DNA from: Anaerolineales bacterium
GTDB lineage: Bacteria > Chloroflexota > Anaerolineae > Anaerolineales > UBA4823
Assembly: GCA_020061105.1 (NCBI GenBank)
Contig: JAGUYW010000024.1
Coordinates: 1-62,129 of the forward strand
DNA length: 62,129 nt
Direction: 5' to 3'
This document shows, piece by piece, positions 52,391-61,627 of this stretch. The notes beneath the pieces are model-generated. The model saw only the letters and a program-made list of their open reading frames with translations. It searched no databases and was not told where the DNA came from. A program made the position numbers and the translations under genes. Position 1 is the first letter of the stretch. Every line of letters begins with the position of its first letter.

Positions 52391-53416
52391 ATGGCTGCTT
52401 TGTTCTGGGAATCGCTGATCAAATCACTCATCTACATCGTTTTTCTACTGACCAGTTTTGCTTATCTGACCCTGACTGAGCGAAAATTTTTGGGGCGCTT
52501 TCAGAGTCGCTATGGCCCAAATCGCGCTGGCCCATTTGGCTTGTTCCAGCCGATCGCTGATGCTGTCAAGTTGCTTTTTAAAGAAGAGTTGATCCCTGCT
52601 CAAGCTGACAAAATTTTGTTCATTTTGGCCCCCATCTTGACAACCGTCCCTGCATTGGTGATGCTAGCTGTAGTGCCGTTTGGGGGAACAGGCCAGTTAT
52701 TTGGGCGGCAATTTTCATTCTCGATTGCGGGTGATATCAATATTGGCGTTCTGTATATCTTGGCGATTGCCTCGATCTCAGTCTATGGCATTGTCATCGC
52801 TGGTTGGGCTTCGAACAACAAATACGCTACCATGGGAGGCATTCGCTCTTCCGCCCAGATGATCAGCTATGAATTGGCGTTGGGTCTTTCCTTCGTTACT
52901 CCTATCCTACTTGCCAGTTCCATGAGTCTAAATGACATTGTCAAAGCGCAAATGCCGGTCTGGTTTATCTTTTACTTCCCGGTAGGCCCATTGAGCGCGG
53001 TCATTTACCTGATTGCTGCTCTGGCAGAGATCAATCGCTCGCCGTTTGATATGCCCGAAGCTGAGCAAGAATTGACGGCTGGCTATCATGTTGAGTATTC
53101 TGGAATGAAATTTGCGCTTTTCATGATGACCGAATACATCAAGATGATCGTCTTGTGCGTGATCGCAGCCGCTTTGTTCTTTGGCGGTTATCATGGCCCC
53201 GGGGTCGATACGTATTGGTGGTTAGGCCCGATCTATATGTTTATCAAGGTTTTTATGCTGCTTTTTGGCTTGATCTGGATACGCGCCACCACCCCGCGCA
53301 TCCGCTACGATCGCCTGATGGCTTTGGGCTGGAAAGTGCTCTTACCGATTGCCTTGGTCAATGTCGTCATCACCGCTTTTGCCATCCTGCTTTTTCCAGG
53401 GTTGGGCAGCGGATAA
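52391..53416 (+). CDS. nuoH: NADH-quinone oxidoreductase subunit H
   Basis: A 341-residue membrane subunit with about eight segments that links the peripheral arm to the membrane arm. Landmarks are TERKFLGRFQSRYGPNRAGP, EINRSPFDMPEAEQELTAGY and WIRATTPRIRYDRLM. It starts 26 bases after nuoG with a weak GAGGA site. It includes quinone-pocket residues. Confidence 0.95.
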   Translation: MAALFWESLIKSLIYIVFLLTSFAYLTLTERKFLGRFQSRYGPNRAGPFGLFQPIADAVKLLFKEELIPAQADKILFILAPILTTVPALVMLAVVPFGGTGQLFGRQFSFSIAGDINIGVLYILAIASISVYGIVIAGWASNNKYATMGGIRSSAQMISYELALGLSFVTPILLASSMSLNDIVKAQMPVWFIFYFPVGPLSAVIYLIAALAEINRSPFDMPEAEQELTAGYHVEYSGMKFALFMMTEYIKMIVLCVIAAALFFGGYHGPGVDTYWWLGPIYMFIKVFMLLFGLIWIRATTPRIRYDRLMALGWKVLLPIALVNVVITAFAILLFPGLGSG

Positions 53417-53484
53417 AGTTTATTGGTAAATTGATTCGTTATTGCTAGCCTGGTTCTGACAGGCTGCCGACACGGAGGTAGCTC

Positions 53485-53988
53485 ATGTTTGTCAAAGAGA
53501 TCACGCGTGGCATGTTGACCACCCTGCGAGAATTTTGGAGTAAGCCGATCACCATCGAATATCCGGAGCAAAAGCGCCCTGTGCGCCAACGCTTCAAAGG
53601 TCGCCACACTCTCAAACGCTATGAGAATGGCCTGGAAAAATGCATTGGCTGTTCCTTGTGTTCTGCTGCCTGCCCGGCAGACGCCATTTTTGTCGAATCT
53701 GCTGAAAATACCGATGAAGAACGCTATTCGCCCGGCGAACGTTACGCCAGCACCTATGAAATAAATATGCTGCGCTGCATTTTCTGTGGTTATTGCGAAG
53801 ACGCTTGTCCGACCGAAGCGATCGTCTTGGGCGATAATTACGAGATTTCTTTCACCGATCGCCGCAGTGCAATTTATGACAAAACCATGTTGATCGAGCC
53901 TGTTTATGACCCTGCTCAAACTACCCCTCGCAAGGTCGAACCAGGCCGTTATACCCGCTCTGTTCCGGAGATGAAGGATCCCGATTAG
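53485..53988 (+). CDS. nuoI: NADH-quinone oxidoreductase subunit I
   Basis: A 167-residue ferredoxin-like subunit with two [4Fe-4S] clusters (N6a, N6b). The cysteine motifs are CIGCSLCSAACP and CIFCGYCEDACP. GGAGG precedes the ATG. A 68-base gap separates it from nuoH, and 73 bases follow before nuoJ. Confidence 0.95.
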   Translation: MFVKEITRGMLTTLREFWSKPITIEYPEQKRPVRQRFKGRHTLKRYENGLEKCIGCSLCSAACPADAIFVESAENTDEERYSPGERYASTYEINMLRCIFCGYCEDACPTEAIVLGDNYEISFTDRRSAIYDKTMLIEPVYDPAQTTPRKVEPGRYTRSVPEMKDPD

Positions 53989-54061
53989 CGACCCCGCGAG
54001 TGAAATCGCCATCCAGCCAGTGGCTGTGAAGCGAGGGTTGCTCTTTGCAAGGAGAATGCCG

Positions 54062-54631
54062 ATGAGTGTTGACTGGATCGTATTTCTAAGCCTGGCAGTG
54101 GTTTCAGTGGCCTCGGCGATAGGAATGTTGCTCAGCAAGAGCGCTATCTATTCAGCCATCAACCTGATTATCAATCTAATCACCATGGCCGCTTTTTACC
54201 TGCTGCTCGGGGCGCCGTTCCTATCGATGGCGCAGGTTACCGTGTATGCCGGGGCGATCATGGTGTTGTTCTTGTTTGTGATCATGATGCTGGGTTCTGA
54301 ACAGTCCAGCGGTCAAAACCTGGTGCCCTGGCAGACGCCCCTGAGCATACTTTTGAGCGTTATTTTGATCGGAGCACTGTCTTATCTACTCCTCGACCGT
54401 TCAGAATTTTTAACCAGCGCCAGCAAAATTGCTCAAGATTTTGGCAGCCCGGAGGCGATTGGGTTGCTGCTCTTCAACGCCTACTTATTGCCCTTTGAGG
54501 TAATTGGTATCCTGCTCCTGGCAGCCATGATCGGAGCGATTGTCTTAACTCGGCGCCCAAAACGGTTGGACGAGGCCCTATCATCAGGAGCAGATCAAAA
54601 CTTGGCGGAGGATACTCATGCTACCGATTGA
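54062..54631 (+). CDS. nuoJ: NADH-quinone oxidoreductase subunit J
   Basis: A 189-residue membrane subunit with five segments. The conserved region is [25 protein letters not shown], near 55-80. ATG 54062 has AGGAG at seven bases; an ATG six bases earlier is too close to that site. The C-terminal soluble tail overlaps nuoK by 14 bases. Confidence 0.92.
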   Translation: MSVDWIVFLSLAVVSVASAIGMLLSKSAIYSAINLIINLITMAAFYLLLGAPFLSMAQVTVYAGAIMVLFLFVIMMLGSEQSSGQNLVPWQTPLSILLSVILIGALSYLLLDRSEFLTSASKIAQDFGSPEAIGLLLFNAYLLPFEVIGILLLAAMIGAIVLTRRPKRLDEALSSGADQNLAEDTHATD

Positions 54632-54920
54632 AGCATACCTGGTTTTATCGGCCGTGTTGTTCACCTTGGGCGCGTTAGGCGTGCTGGTGCGGCAAAACCC
54701 CATTATTATTTTCATGTCCATCGAGTTGATGCTCAATTCTGCCAACCTGGCTTTTGTGGCTTTTGCTCGCCTGCATGGGCAAATTGATGGTCAGATTTTT
54801 GTCTTTTTCGTGATGGCTGTTGCCGCGGCTGAGGTAGCGGTCGGTCTGGCCTTGATCGTGACGATCTTCCAGGCTCGCCACAGTATCAATCTCGACCGGC
54901 TGAACAGCTTGAAGGGCTAG
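54618..54920 (+). CDS. nuoK: NADH-quinone oxidoreductase subunit K
   Basis: A 100-residue, three-span membrane subunit. [23 protein letters not shown] contains the membrane glutamate used in proton transfer, with a second acidic residue in [17 protein letters not shown] lies 6 bases before the ATG, inside the end of nuoJ. Confidence 0.95.
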   Translation: MLPIEAYLVLSAVLFTLGALGVLVRQNPIIIFMSIELMLNSANLAFVAFARLHGQIDGQIFVFFVMAVAAAEVAVGLALIVTIFQARHSINLDRLNSLKG

Positions 54921-54927
54921 GGCGATT

Positions 54928-57066
54928 ATGTTGTTTGAAGAAATTTCCTCCAGCGCACCTCAGTTTTTCTCCCTGGCGCCCTTGATCGTCTTTTTCCCGA
55001 TCATTGGCTTGCTGATCAACACCTTCTTCGGTGGCAAAATCCTGCAAAGCGGCCCGGCCGGTGAAAAGATTGTCGGTTGGATTGCCAGCGCTGCCGCCGG
55101 GCTGGCATTTGTTGTCTCCGTTCTGCTTGCCATTTCGTTGATCAATTACCATGACGGCATGAAAGTACCCCTGGTTGAGTGGATTCACATTGACGCGTTG
55201 AAGTTGAATTGGGCCTTTCAGGTCGATACGCTCTCTGTCACCATGATGCTGGTGGTATCGGGAGTCGGCACGCTCATTCATATTTACGCCATCGGCTATA
55301 TGCACGAAGATGTCCGCCACCACGGCGACCCCAGCCGCTTCCGGCGCTTCTTCGTTTTTATGAACCTGTTCATCGCCGCCATGATGATCCTGGTCAGCAG
55401 CGATAACTACCTGATGTTGTTTGTCGGTTGGGAAGGGGTCGGATTGTGTTCCTTCCTGCTGATCGGCTTTTGGTATGATAAAGGCGAAGGGGGTATTGCC
55501 AATGCTATGGCGGCAAAGAAAGCCTTTGTGACCAACCGCATTGGCGATTTCGGGTTTTTATTGGCAGCCTTTATCATGTTTACCTCCTTCCGCTCTCTCG
55601 ATTTTGATATCGTTTTCGGGCGCGTCGTTGAAGTAAACGCCATCTATCCGGGTGCCATATTCGCTATTACAGCCTTCATGCTGCTCGGCGTGGCGGGCAA
55701 ATCAGCCCAGATTCCGCTGTACGTCTGGCTGCCCGACGCCATGGCCGGTCCAACACCGGTCTCGGCGCTCATCCATGCCGCCACCATGGTAACGGCTGGC
55801 GTGTACCTGGTAGCGCGTTCGTCGGCCTTATATGTCGCTGCGCCCGAAGCGCAAGCGCTGGTGGCGCTCACAGGGGCAGCAACGGCGCTCTTTGCCGCCA
55901 CCATCGCCATCGCCCAATTTGACATCAAAAAAGTGCTCGCCTATTCCACCATCAGCCAATTAGGCTTCATGGTGGCAGCGGTTGGTATGGGTGCCTTCGC
56001 AGCCGGCATTTTCCACCTGGTTACCCACGCCTTCTTCAAGGCCTTGCTCTTCCTGTCGGCTGGTTCGGTTATCCAGGGTCTGGAGCGTGGTCATCACCAC
56101 CTGGAGCACGACCCCAAACTTAAAAAGCTGGTCAAACAAGAGCATCATTTCGATCCGCAAGATATGCGCAACATGGGCGGCCTGCGCACCAAGATGAAAA
56201 CCACGTATATTGTCTACATGGTTGGCACATTAGCGTTGGCAGGGTTATTCCCCTTCGCTGGCTTTTGGTCGAAAGACGAAATTTTAGCTGAAGCCGCTCA
56301 TCTGAATCCGACTGCTTATGGCCTGTTGACTGCTGCAGCCTTCATGACCGCCTTTTATATGGGGCGCCAGATTTGGATGGTGTTTTTTGGCAAGCCTCGC
56401 TCGCCGGCTGCAGAACACGCCCAGGAGAGCCCGCCGGTGATGACCATCCCGCTCATCATCCTGGCGATTTTATCCGCGCTAGGCGGCTTCATGAATCTGC
56501 CCTTCAAGGGCTTTCACCAGTTCTCCCACTGGCTGGAGCAAACCAGCGAGAATTTTCATGCCGGCGAGTTTGTTCTGAGCGTGGCGCTGCTTAGCACCGC
56601 CTTGGCTCTGCTGGCAATTGCTGTTTCATGGTGGCTCTATATGCGCCGGGCTGCCAAACTCGAGGCCTTGCCAGCCGCCAAACGCCCGGATGATCCATTG
56701 CGCCAGATTCTAGGCCCGCTTTTTACATGGATGAACAACAAATGGTATATCGATGAATTATATTGGGCGGCGATTTTAAACCGCTACGTCGATTTGGCGC
56801 GTTTCCTTGCCGATTACGTCGACTGGCGCTTCTGGCACGATTGGGTGCATGACCGGCTGCTGGTGAAAGGCTATAACCTGCTCTCTCGCCTGCTCTCGGT
56901 GCATATCGATCTGGGCGGCATCGATGCCTTTGCCAATGGCCTGGCGAGCACTACTCAACGATTGGCGGCCTCGCTGCGCCGCCTGCAAACCGGTTTTGTC
57001 CGCAATTACGCCCTATCGATCTTCTTGGGTGTGGTCATCATTATTGGATATCTGGTGCTTCGGTAA
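54928..57066 (+). CDS. nuoL: NADH-quinone oxidoreductase subunit L
   Basis: A 712-residue antiporter-like membrane subunit. Landmarks include WEGVGLCSFLLIGFWY, the IPLYVWLPDAMAGPTPVSALIHAATMVTAG-type core (read in short pieces) and a C-terminal lateral helix. The key membrane Lys/Glu residues appear intact. It is longer than the E. coli subunit (about 610), mostly in the C-terminal region with the soluble stretch near 600-650. Confidence 0.94.
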   Translation: MLFEEISSSAPQFFSLAPLIVFFPIIGLLINTFFGGKILQSGPAGEKIVGWIASAAAGLAFVVSVLLAISLINYHDGMKVPLVEWIHIDALKLNWAFQVDTLSVTMMLVVSGVGTLIHIYAIGYMHEDVRHHGDPSRFRRFFVFMNLFIAAMMILVSSDNYLMLFVGWEGVGLCSFLLIGFWYDKGEGGIANAMAAKKAFVTNRIGDFGFLLAAFIMFTSFRSLDFDIVFGRVVEVNAIYPGAIFAITAFMLLGVAGKSAQIPLYVWLPDAMAGPTPVSALIHAATMVTAGVYLVARSSALYVAAPEAQALVALTGAATALFAATIAIAQFDIKKVLAYSTISQLGFMVAAVGMGAFAAGIFHLVTHAFFKALLFLSAGSVIQGLERGHHHLEHDPKLKKLVKQEHHFDPQDMRNMGGLRTKMKTTYIVYMVGTLALAGLFPFAGFWSKDEILAEAAHLNPTAYGLLTAAAFMTAFYMGRQIWMVFFGKPRSPAAEHAQESPPVMTIPLIILAILSALGGFMNLPFKGFHQFSHWLEQTSENFHAGEFVLSVALLSTALALLAIAVSWWLYMRRAAKLEALPAAKRPDDPLRQILGPLFTWMNNKWYIDELYWAAILNRYVDLARFLADYVDWRFWHDWVHDRLLVKGYNLLSRLLSVHIDLGGIDAFANGLASTTQRLAASLRRLQTGFVRNYALSIFLGVVIIIGYLVLR

Positions 57067-57119
57067 AACATGGCTGTTTTTATGCGGTCTTTTAAGTAAA
57101 AAGCTTTGGAGGCAAACAA

Positions 57120-58643
57120 ATGGTTTATCTGCTGCATCCTCTAACCCTGGTCACTTTTCTGCCCTTGTTGGGGGCGCTGGTGATCTTGTTTTTGCGCGCC
57201 GAACAAAAGAACCTGGCTCGCTGGATTGCAATGCTTACTTCACTAATAACATTCGTCATCTCGATTGCAATCCTGGTGCAGTTCAACCCCCAAAATCCAG
57301 GTCTGCAATTGGCAGTCAATTTGCCATGGATCCAAGTTGCTGAATGGAATATCCATTTTCATCTGGCAGTGGATGGGTTGAGCATTCTATTGGTGCTGCT
57401 CACCACCTTCTTGACCCCGATTGCGATTCTTTCTACCTGGACAGCCGTCGAAGAGCGGGTCAAAGATTTCATGGTCTTTTTCCTGCTTCTTGAAGTGGGC
57501 ATGACCGGCGTGTTCCTGGCTCAAGACCTGTTCTTGTTCTACGTTTTCTGGGAGTTCACCCTGGTGCCCATGTATTTTCTGATCGGCATCTGGGGCGGCC
57601 CGCAGCGCATGTATGCAGCGGTCAAATTCTTCCTCTACACCATGGCTGGCTCGATTTTGATGTTGCTGGCAATTCTGTGGCTGGGCATTCAGCAGCAGAG
57701 CTTTTCTGTGCCAGAGTTGATCGCCAAGGGCGGCATTCCCGCCGATTTGCAAATCTGGCTCTTCCTGGCGTTTGCTGCGGCTTTTGCCATCAAGGTGCCG
57801 ATGTGGCCGCTGCATTCCTGGTTGCCCGATGCGCATGTCGAGGCGCCGACCGCGGGTTCAGTAATCCTGGCTGGTGTCTTGCTCAAGATGGGCACCTATG
57901 GTTTTCTGCGCTTCAACCTGCCGCTCTTTCCGTCAGCCGCGCTTCAACTGGCGCCGTATATGGCCGGGCTGGCCGTGGTCGGAATTCTTTACGGGGCAGC
58001 CGTTTCCTACGCTCAAAAAGATGTCAAGAAACTGGTGGCTTATTCTTCGGTCAGCCATCTGGGGTTTGTCATGCTGGGTTTGTTTGCCCTCAACCCCCTG
58101 GGCATTCAAGGTGGGATTTTGCAGATGGTTAACCACGGTCTGAGCACGGGCGCTTTGTTTTTGCTGGTAGGAATGATCTATGAACGGCGCCATACTCGTG
58201 ATATGAACGCTTTTGGCGGCTTGTGGAAGGTGATGCCTGTTTACGGCGCCCTGACTCTCATCGTGGCGATGTCATCGATGGGTTTACCAGGGCTGAATGG
58301 CTTTGTCGGTGAGTTCACCATTTTGCTTGGCGCCTGGGGGGCGGGCAGCACTGGCGGCCCGTTGGGTTCCTATTGGTTTGCCGGGCTTTCGGCTCTGGGC
58401 GTTATCCTGGCGGCGGTGTATATCCTCTTCATGTTCCAAAAGATGTTTCTTGGCCCGGTTGACAAAGAAGAGAATCGCAATCTGAAAGACCTGAACTGGC
58501 GTGAAATCGCCACCCTGTTACCGATCATTGTGCTCATTTTCTGGATCGGCCTGTATCCCAAGCCGTTTTTCAACCTGATGGCGCCGGCAGTTGACCAATT
58601 GGTTGCCATTTTGCAGGCCGCTTCCGTCGCTGGTCTTCCATAA
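57120..58643 (+). CDS. nuoM: NADH-quinone oxidoreductase subunit M
   Basis: A 507-residue antiporter-like membrane subunit with about 14 segments. It shows FYVFWEFTLVPMYFLIGIWGG and WPLHSWLPDAHVEAPTAGSV. The membrane glutamate and lysine used for proton movement are in place. A GGAGG site lies 6 bases before the ATG, after a 53-base gap from nuoL. Confidence 0.95.
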   Translation: MVYLLHPLTLVTFLPLLGALVILFLRAEQKNLARWIAMLTSLITFVISIAILVQFNPQNPGLQLAVNLPWIQVAEWNIHFHLAVDGLSILLVLLTTFLTPIAILSTWTAVEERVKDFMVFFLLLEVGMTGVFLAQDLFLFYVFWEFTLVPMYFLIGIWGGPQRMYAAVKFFLYTMAGSILMLLAILWLGIQQQSFSVPELIAKGGIPADLQIWLFLAFAAAFAIKVPMWPLHSWLPDAHVEAPTAGSVILAGVLLKMGTYGFLRFNLPLFPSAALQLAPYMAGLAVVGILYGAAVSYAQKDVKKLVAYSSVSHLGFVMLGLFALNPLGIQGGILQMVNHGLSTGALFLLVGMIYERRHTRDMNAFGGLWKVMPVYGALTLIVAMSSMGLPGLNGFVGEFTILLGAWGAGSTGGPLGSYWFAGLSALGVILAAVYILFMFQKMFLGPVDKEENRNLKDLNWREIATLLPIIVLIFWIGLYPKPFFNLMAPAVDQLVAILQAASVAGLP

Positions 58644-58737
58644 AACAGGCGCAGTCGTTGAGCGATATGATGCGCAATTCCTATTATCCTCTCCAGCCCT
58701 TCACTCCGTGTCGGGCGCCATCCTGTTGGGAGGTGTT

Positions 58738-60192
58738 ATGCCCGCAGATATAAATGCTTCCATTTTGGCGATCTTGCCCGTGATTGTGCTGGCTGCTTGG
58801 GCGAGTATTTTGCTGCTAATTGATTTGTTTTTCCTGAGAAAGCGTCCAGGGGTAACATCGGCTTTGACGGCGTTGGGCTTGCTGGTTAGCCTGGGATTGG
58901 TTTTGGTCCGCTATCCGCAAACCAGCAGCGCTTTTGGCGGTATGATCACCGTCGATCGTTTTGCAAACTTTCAAAATTTGCTGCTGCTGTCTAGCGGGCT
59001 GGTGGGAGTGGCGCTGGCTCATGATTACCTCAAACGTTTGCATTTGCTGCGCGGCGAATATTACGTTCTCCTGATGTTCTCTTTGACCGGTATGATGCTG
59101 ATGGGCATGGCCTCCGACCTGATTATCGTCTTCTTGGGGTTGGAATTGCTCTCGATCCCCTTGTATGTGTTGGCAGGGATTGCCATCCCGCGCCCCAATT
59201 CGGCAGAGGCAGCCTTGAAATATTTCTTGCTGGGCGCTTTTTCATCGGGTTTTGTGGTGTATGGCATTGCCTTGGTATACGGAGCTGCTGCATCCACCGG
59301 TTTCAGGGAGATTATCGCGGCCGTCAACAATGGGCTGGCGAACCCACTCTGGTTGTTGCTTGGCGCGGCGCTAATCTTGATTGGTTTGGGGTTCAAAGTA
59401 GCCTTGGTGCCCTTTCACATGTGGGTGCCAGATGCCTATCACGGGGCGCCAACAGCCGTAACCGCCTTTATGGCGGTAGGCGCCAAGGCAGCGGGTTTTG
59501 CCGCTTTATTGCGCCTGTTTGTGCTGGTCTTCCCTTCGCTGGCGCAAGACCTCATGCCGGTCTTTTGGACCCTGGCTGCCCTGACGATGACCTTGGGCAA
59601 TGTCGTTGCCATTGCACAGAGCAATATCAAGCGCTTGCTGGCTTATTCCAGCATTGCCCACGCTGGCTACATTATCATGGCGTTGGTTCCATTCGGGCAA
59701 GTTGGCATCGCCTCAGAAGTGGTCGGCTCGGTCTTGTTCTACCTGGTGGCTTATGCCTTTACCAGCTTTGCGGCCTGGGCGGTGGTGATTGCCCTGGAGC
59801 AAAACGACGAAACTGGCCTTAACCTGGAGGATTATGCTGGCTTGGGGCGAAAATACCCGGCTTTGGCGGCTGCAATGGCGGTTGCTATGCTCTCCTTCAC
59901 CGGCATCCCCCCTACGTTGGGATTCTTTGGTAAGTTCTACCTGTTCCGCACGGTTATCCAGGGCGGCTTCATCGGCCTGGCATTGATTGGCGTGCTGACC
60001 TCGCTCGTCTCGGCGTATTATTACCTGCGGGTAGTTGTGATCATGTATATGCGCCCGGGCGAGCCCGTCGTTCGCCAAAATGTGTGGCTGCAAATAACCG
60101 CCTTGGGCTCGGCCGCGGTCGTGGTGCTGCTGAGCGTTTTCGCCCAACCGGCGCTGACCTGGGTTGCACAGGCCATTTTGCAATTGTTGTGA
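58738..60192 (+). CDS. nuoN: NADH-quinone oxidoreductase subunit N
   Basis: A 484-residue antiporter-like membrane subunit with about 14 segments. Landmarks are FLGLELLSIPLYVLAG and VPFHMWVPDAYHGAPTAVTA. I start it at ATG 58738, which follows GGGAGG at six bases. The longer frame begins inside nuoM and adds a non-hydrophobic leader not expected in the family. It closes the nuo operon and is followed by an intrinsic terminator. Confidence 0.94.
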   Translation: MPADINASILAILPVIVLAAWASILLLIDLFFLRKRPGVTSALTALGLLVSLGLVLVRYPQTSSAFGGMITVDRFANFQNLLLLSSGLVGVALAHDYLKRLHLLRGEYYVLLMFSLTGMMLMGMASDLIIVFLGLELLSIPLYVLAGIAIPRPNSAEAALKYFLLGAFSSGFVVYGIALVYGAAASTGFREIIAAVNNGLANPLWLLLGAALILIGLGFKVALVPFHMWVPDAYHGAPTAVTAFMAVGAKAAGFAALLRLFVLVFPSLAQDLMPVFWTLAALTMTLGNVVAIAQSNIKRLLAYSSIAHAGYIIMALVPFGQVGIASEVVGSVLFYLVAYAFTSFAAWAVVIALEQNDETGLNLEDYAGLGRKYPALAAAMAVAMLSFTGIPPTLGFFGKFYLFRTVIQGGFIGLALIGVLTSLVSAYYYLRVVVIMYMRPGEPVVRQNVWLQITALGSAAVVVLLSVFAQPALTWVAQAILQLL

Positions 60193-60221
60193 CCGGTGGG
60201 TCGATTAGATAGTTCTATCAG

Positions 60222-60246
60222 AGGGCTGGATTCCCCGGCCCTTTTT
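60222..60246 (+). terminator. Intrinsic terminator of the nuo operon
   Basis: Stem AGGGCTGG (60222-60229) with CCGGCCCT (60235-60242), including one G-T pair, and a five-base loop. It is followed by TTTTT. Confidence 0.85.
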
Positions 60247-60302
60247 CATTTTGAATAAGTTCTGACTGCCAGTGCTTAGATTTTTGCAACATTTTGCACC
60301 CC

Positions 60303-60331
60303 TTGCGGTTCGCCCAGAACAATGGCATAAT
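60303..60331 (+). promoter_or_regulatory. Promoter of the TPR lipoprotein gene
   Basis: TTGCGG (60303-60308), a 17-base spacer and CATAAT (60326-60331) with a TGG extension. The leader of about 58 bases carries a seven-base hairpin (60341-60347 with 60353-60359). Confidence 0.65.
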
Positions 60332-60395
60332 GGTAGTTCTGGCTGCTCGATCAGCAGCCCTAACCGATTAAGAAAGAGTAGGAGTGTAAGAAAAG

Positions 60396-61436
60396 ATGAT
60401 GTTTAGAAAATTGTTACCAATTCTCGCCCTTTTGCTGCTGGCGAACTTTCTGGTTTCTGCTTGCGGTTCAAATGGCGAATTTGCTGGCGAAGTCACTGAA
60501 ATTGCCATCGACCCGAACGTTTCGGATCCCGAAGAAACAGATGCTGGTGCTGGCCTTCAGCCCACCCAGCCGCCTACCACGCCTACGCCTATGCCGGAGC
60601 CAACCACTGCGCCTGTTGAAGTGTCAGAACCGACTCCCATCCCCTCGCCCACCATGACTTTCACCCCATATGAGGCGTTGGTTGCACAAGGTGTGAACCT
60701 GGCTCAAGAAGAGAAATTCACCGAAGCGCTGGCATCCTTGACCGAAGCGACCAGAATGGAACCAAACAACGCTGAAGCCTTTATCCAGCGCGGGCGCGTC
60801 TACTTAATGCAAAATATGTTCGAGCAAGCGATCACAGATTTTAATTTTGCCATCAATTTTGATCCTTCTGATCCGCGTGGCTACAATGGACGAGGCGTTG
60901 CTTATGCCGCCCAAGAAAGTTTCAATCAGGCGATTTTGGATTTCAATAAAGCCATCGAGGTGGCGCCTGATTTTGTCGATGCTTATTTCAACCTGGGCTT
61001 GGTCTACCTGAATCGCCAGGAATATGACCTGGCGATTGAAGTGTTTAACAAAGCGATTGAGATCAATCCGATCGACCCGGAAGGCTATTACAATCGTGGA
61101 AACGCCTATTACCTGTCTGGCGATCTCGAGAGCGCGTTGAGTGATTTCACTCAAGAGATTGAAGTCGCGCCAGATGGTGCAGCCGGTTATCAATCCCGCG
61201 GCCTGATCTATTTCGAAATGGAGATGTTCGAAGAAGCCGTCGCGGATTTCACGAAAGTGATTGAATTGCAGCCCGAAAATTATGAGGCATACTTCTATCG
61301 TGGTCTATCCTATATCTCGCTTGGTGAAAATGAGAAAGCGATTGCAGATCTAGAAGTGGCCGCTGCACAAGAAATTGATGCGGAAATAAAGTTGCGCGCA
61401 CGAGAAGAAATCGATAAATTGCGCAGTGGGCAGTAA
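60396..61436 (+). CDS. TPR-repeat lipoprotein
   Basis: A 346-residue protein with a lipoprotein signal (LVSAC, Cys about 23). A Pro/Thr-rich linker (about 50-90) follows, and then about seven tetratricopeptide repeats fill the rest. Repeats show as A-x-x-x-x-P-x-x-x-x-A-Y patterns, with DFNKAIEVAPDFVDAYFNLG and VFNKAIEINPIDPEGYYNRG as examples. TPRs are protein-interaction scaffolds, here facing the cell surface or periplasm. AAGAGTAGGAG lies just upstream of the start; an alternative start at the second ATG (60399) is equally possible. Confidence 0.88.
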   Translation: MMFRKLLPILALLLLANFLVSACGSNGEFAGEVTEIAIDPNVSDPEETDAGAGLQPTQPPTTPTPMPEPTTAPVEVSEPTPIPSPTMTFTPYEALVAQGVNLAQEEKFTEALASLTEATRMEPNNAEAFIQRGRVYLMQNMFEQAITDFNFAINFDPSDPRGYNGRGVAYAAQESFNQAILDFNKAIEVAPDFVDAYFNLGLVYLNRQEYDLAIEVFNKAIEINPIDPEGYYNRGNAYYLSGDLESALSDFTQEIEVAPDGAAGYQSRGLIYFEMEMFEEAVADFTKVIELQPENYEAYFYRGLSYISLGENEKAIADLEVAAAQEIDAEIKLRAREEIDKLRSGQ

Positions 61437-61460
61437 ACAACCAGTTACAAAGAACTTGAG

Positions 61461-61491
61461 GCGGCGGGCGCACGAAATATGCGCCCGCCGC
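61461..61491 (+). terminator. Strong GC hairpin after the TPR gene
   Basis: A perfect 12-base stem (61461-61472 with 61480-61491) and a seven-base loop. There is no T-run, so it is a possible non-classical terminator or an mRNA-stabilising end. Confidence 0.62.
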
Positions 61492-61539
61492 TATGTTATC
61501 ATTGTGTTAAGTAAGCCAGTAAATTAGATTATTTTTCCC

Positions 61540-61568
61540 TTGACAATTGTTTACAGATGCATTATACT
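61540..61568 (+). promoter_or_regulatory. Near-consensus strong promoter
   Basis: A perfect TTGACA (61540-61545), a 17-base spacer and TATACT (61563-61568). The predicted start near 61575 gives a leader of about 50 bases with AAGGAG (61613-61618). It is the best promoter in the window. Confidence 0.88.
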
Positions 61569-61627
61569 TTCACCCAACGGATACAAATCCGAAACCCCTT
61601 TCATATCTTCACAAGGAGAAAATGATT

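Noticed and set aside
53305-54138. 277-residue minus-strand open frame across nuoH, nuoI and nuoJ
   Set aside because: It crosses three firmly identified genes and their spacers, and shows no recognisable domain.
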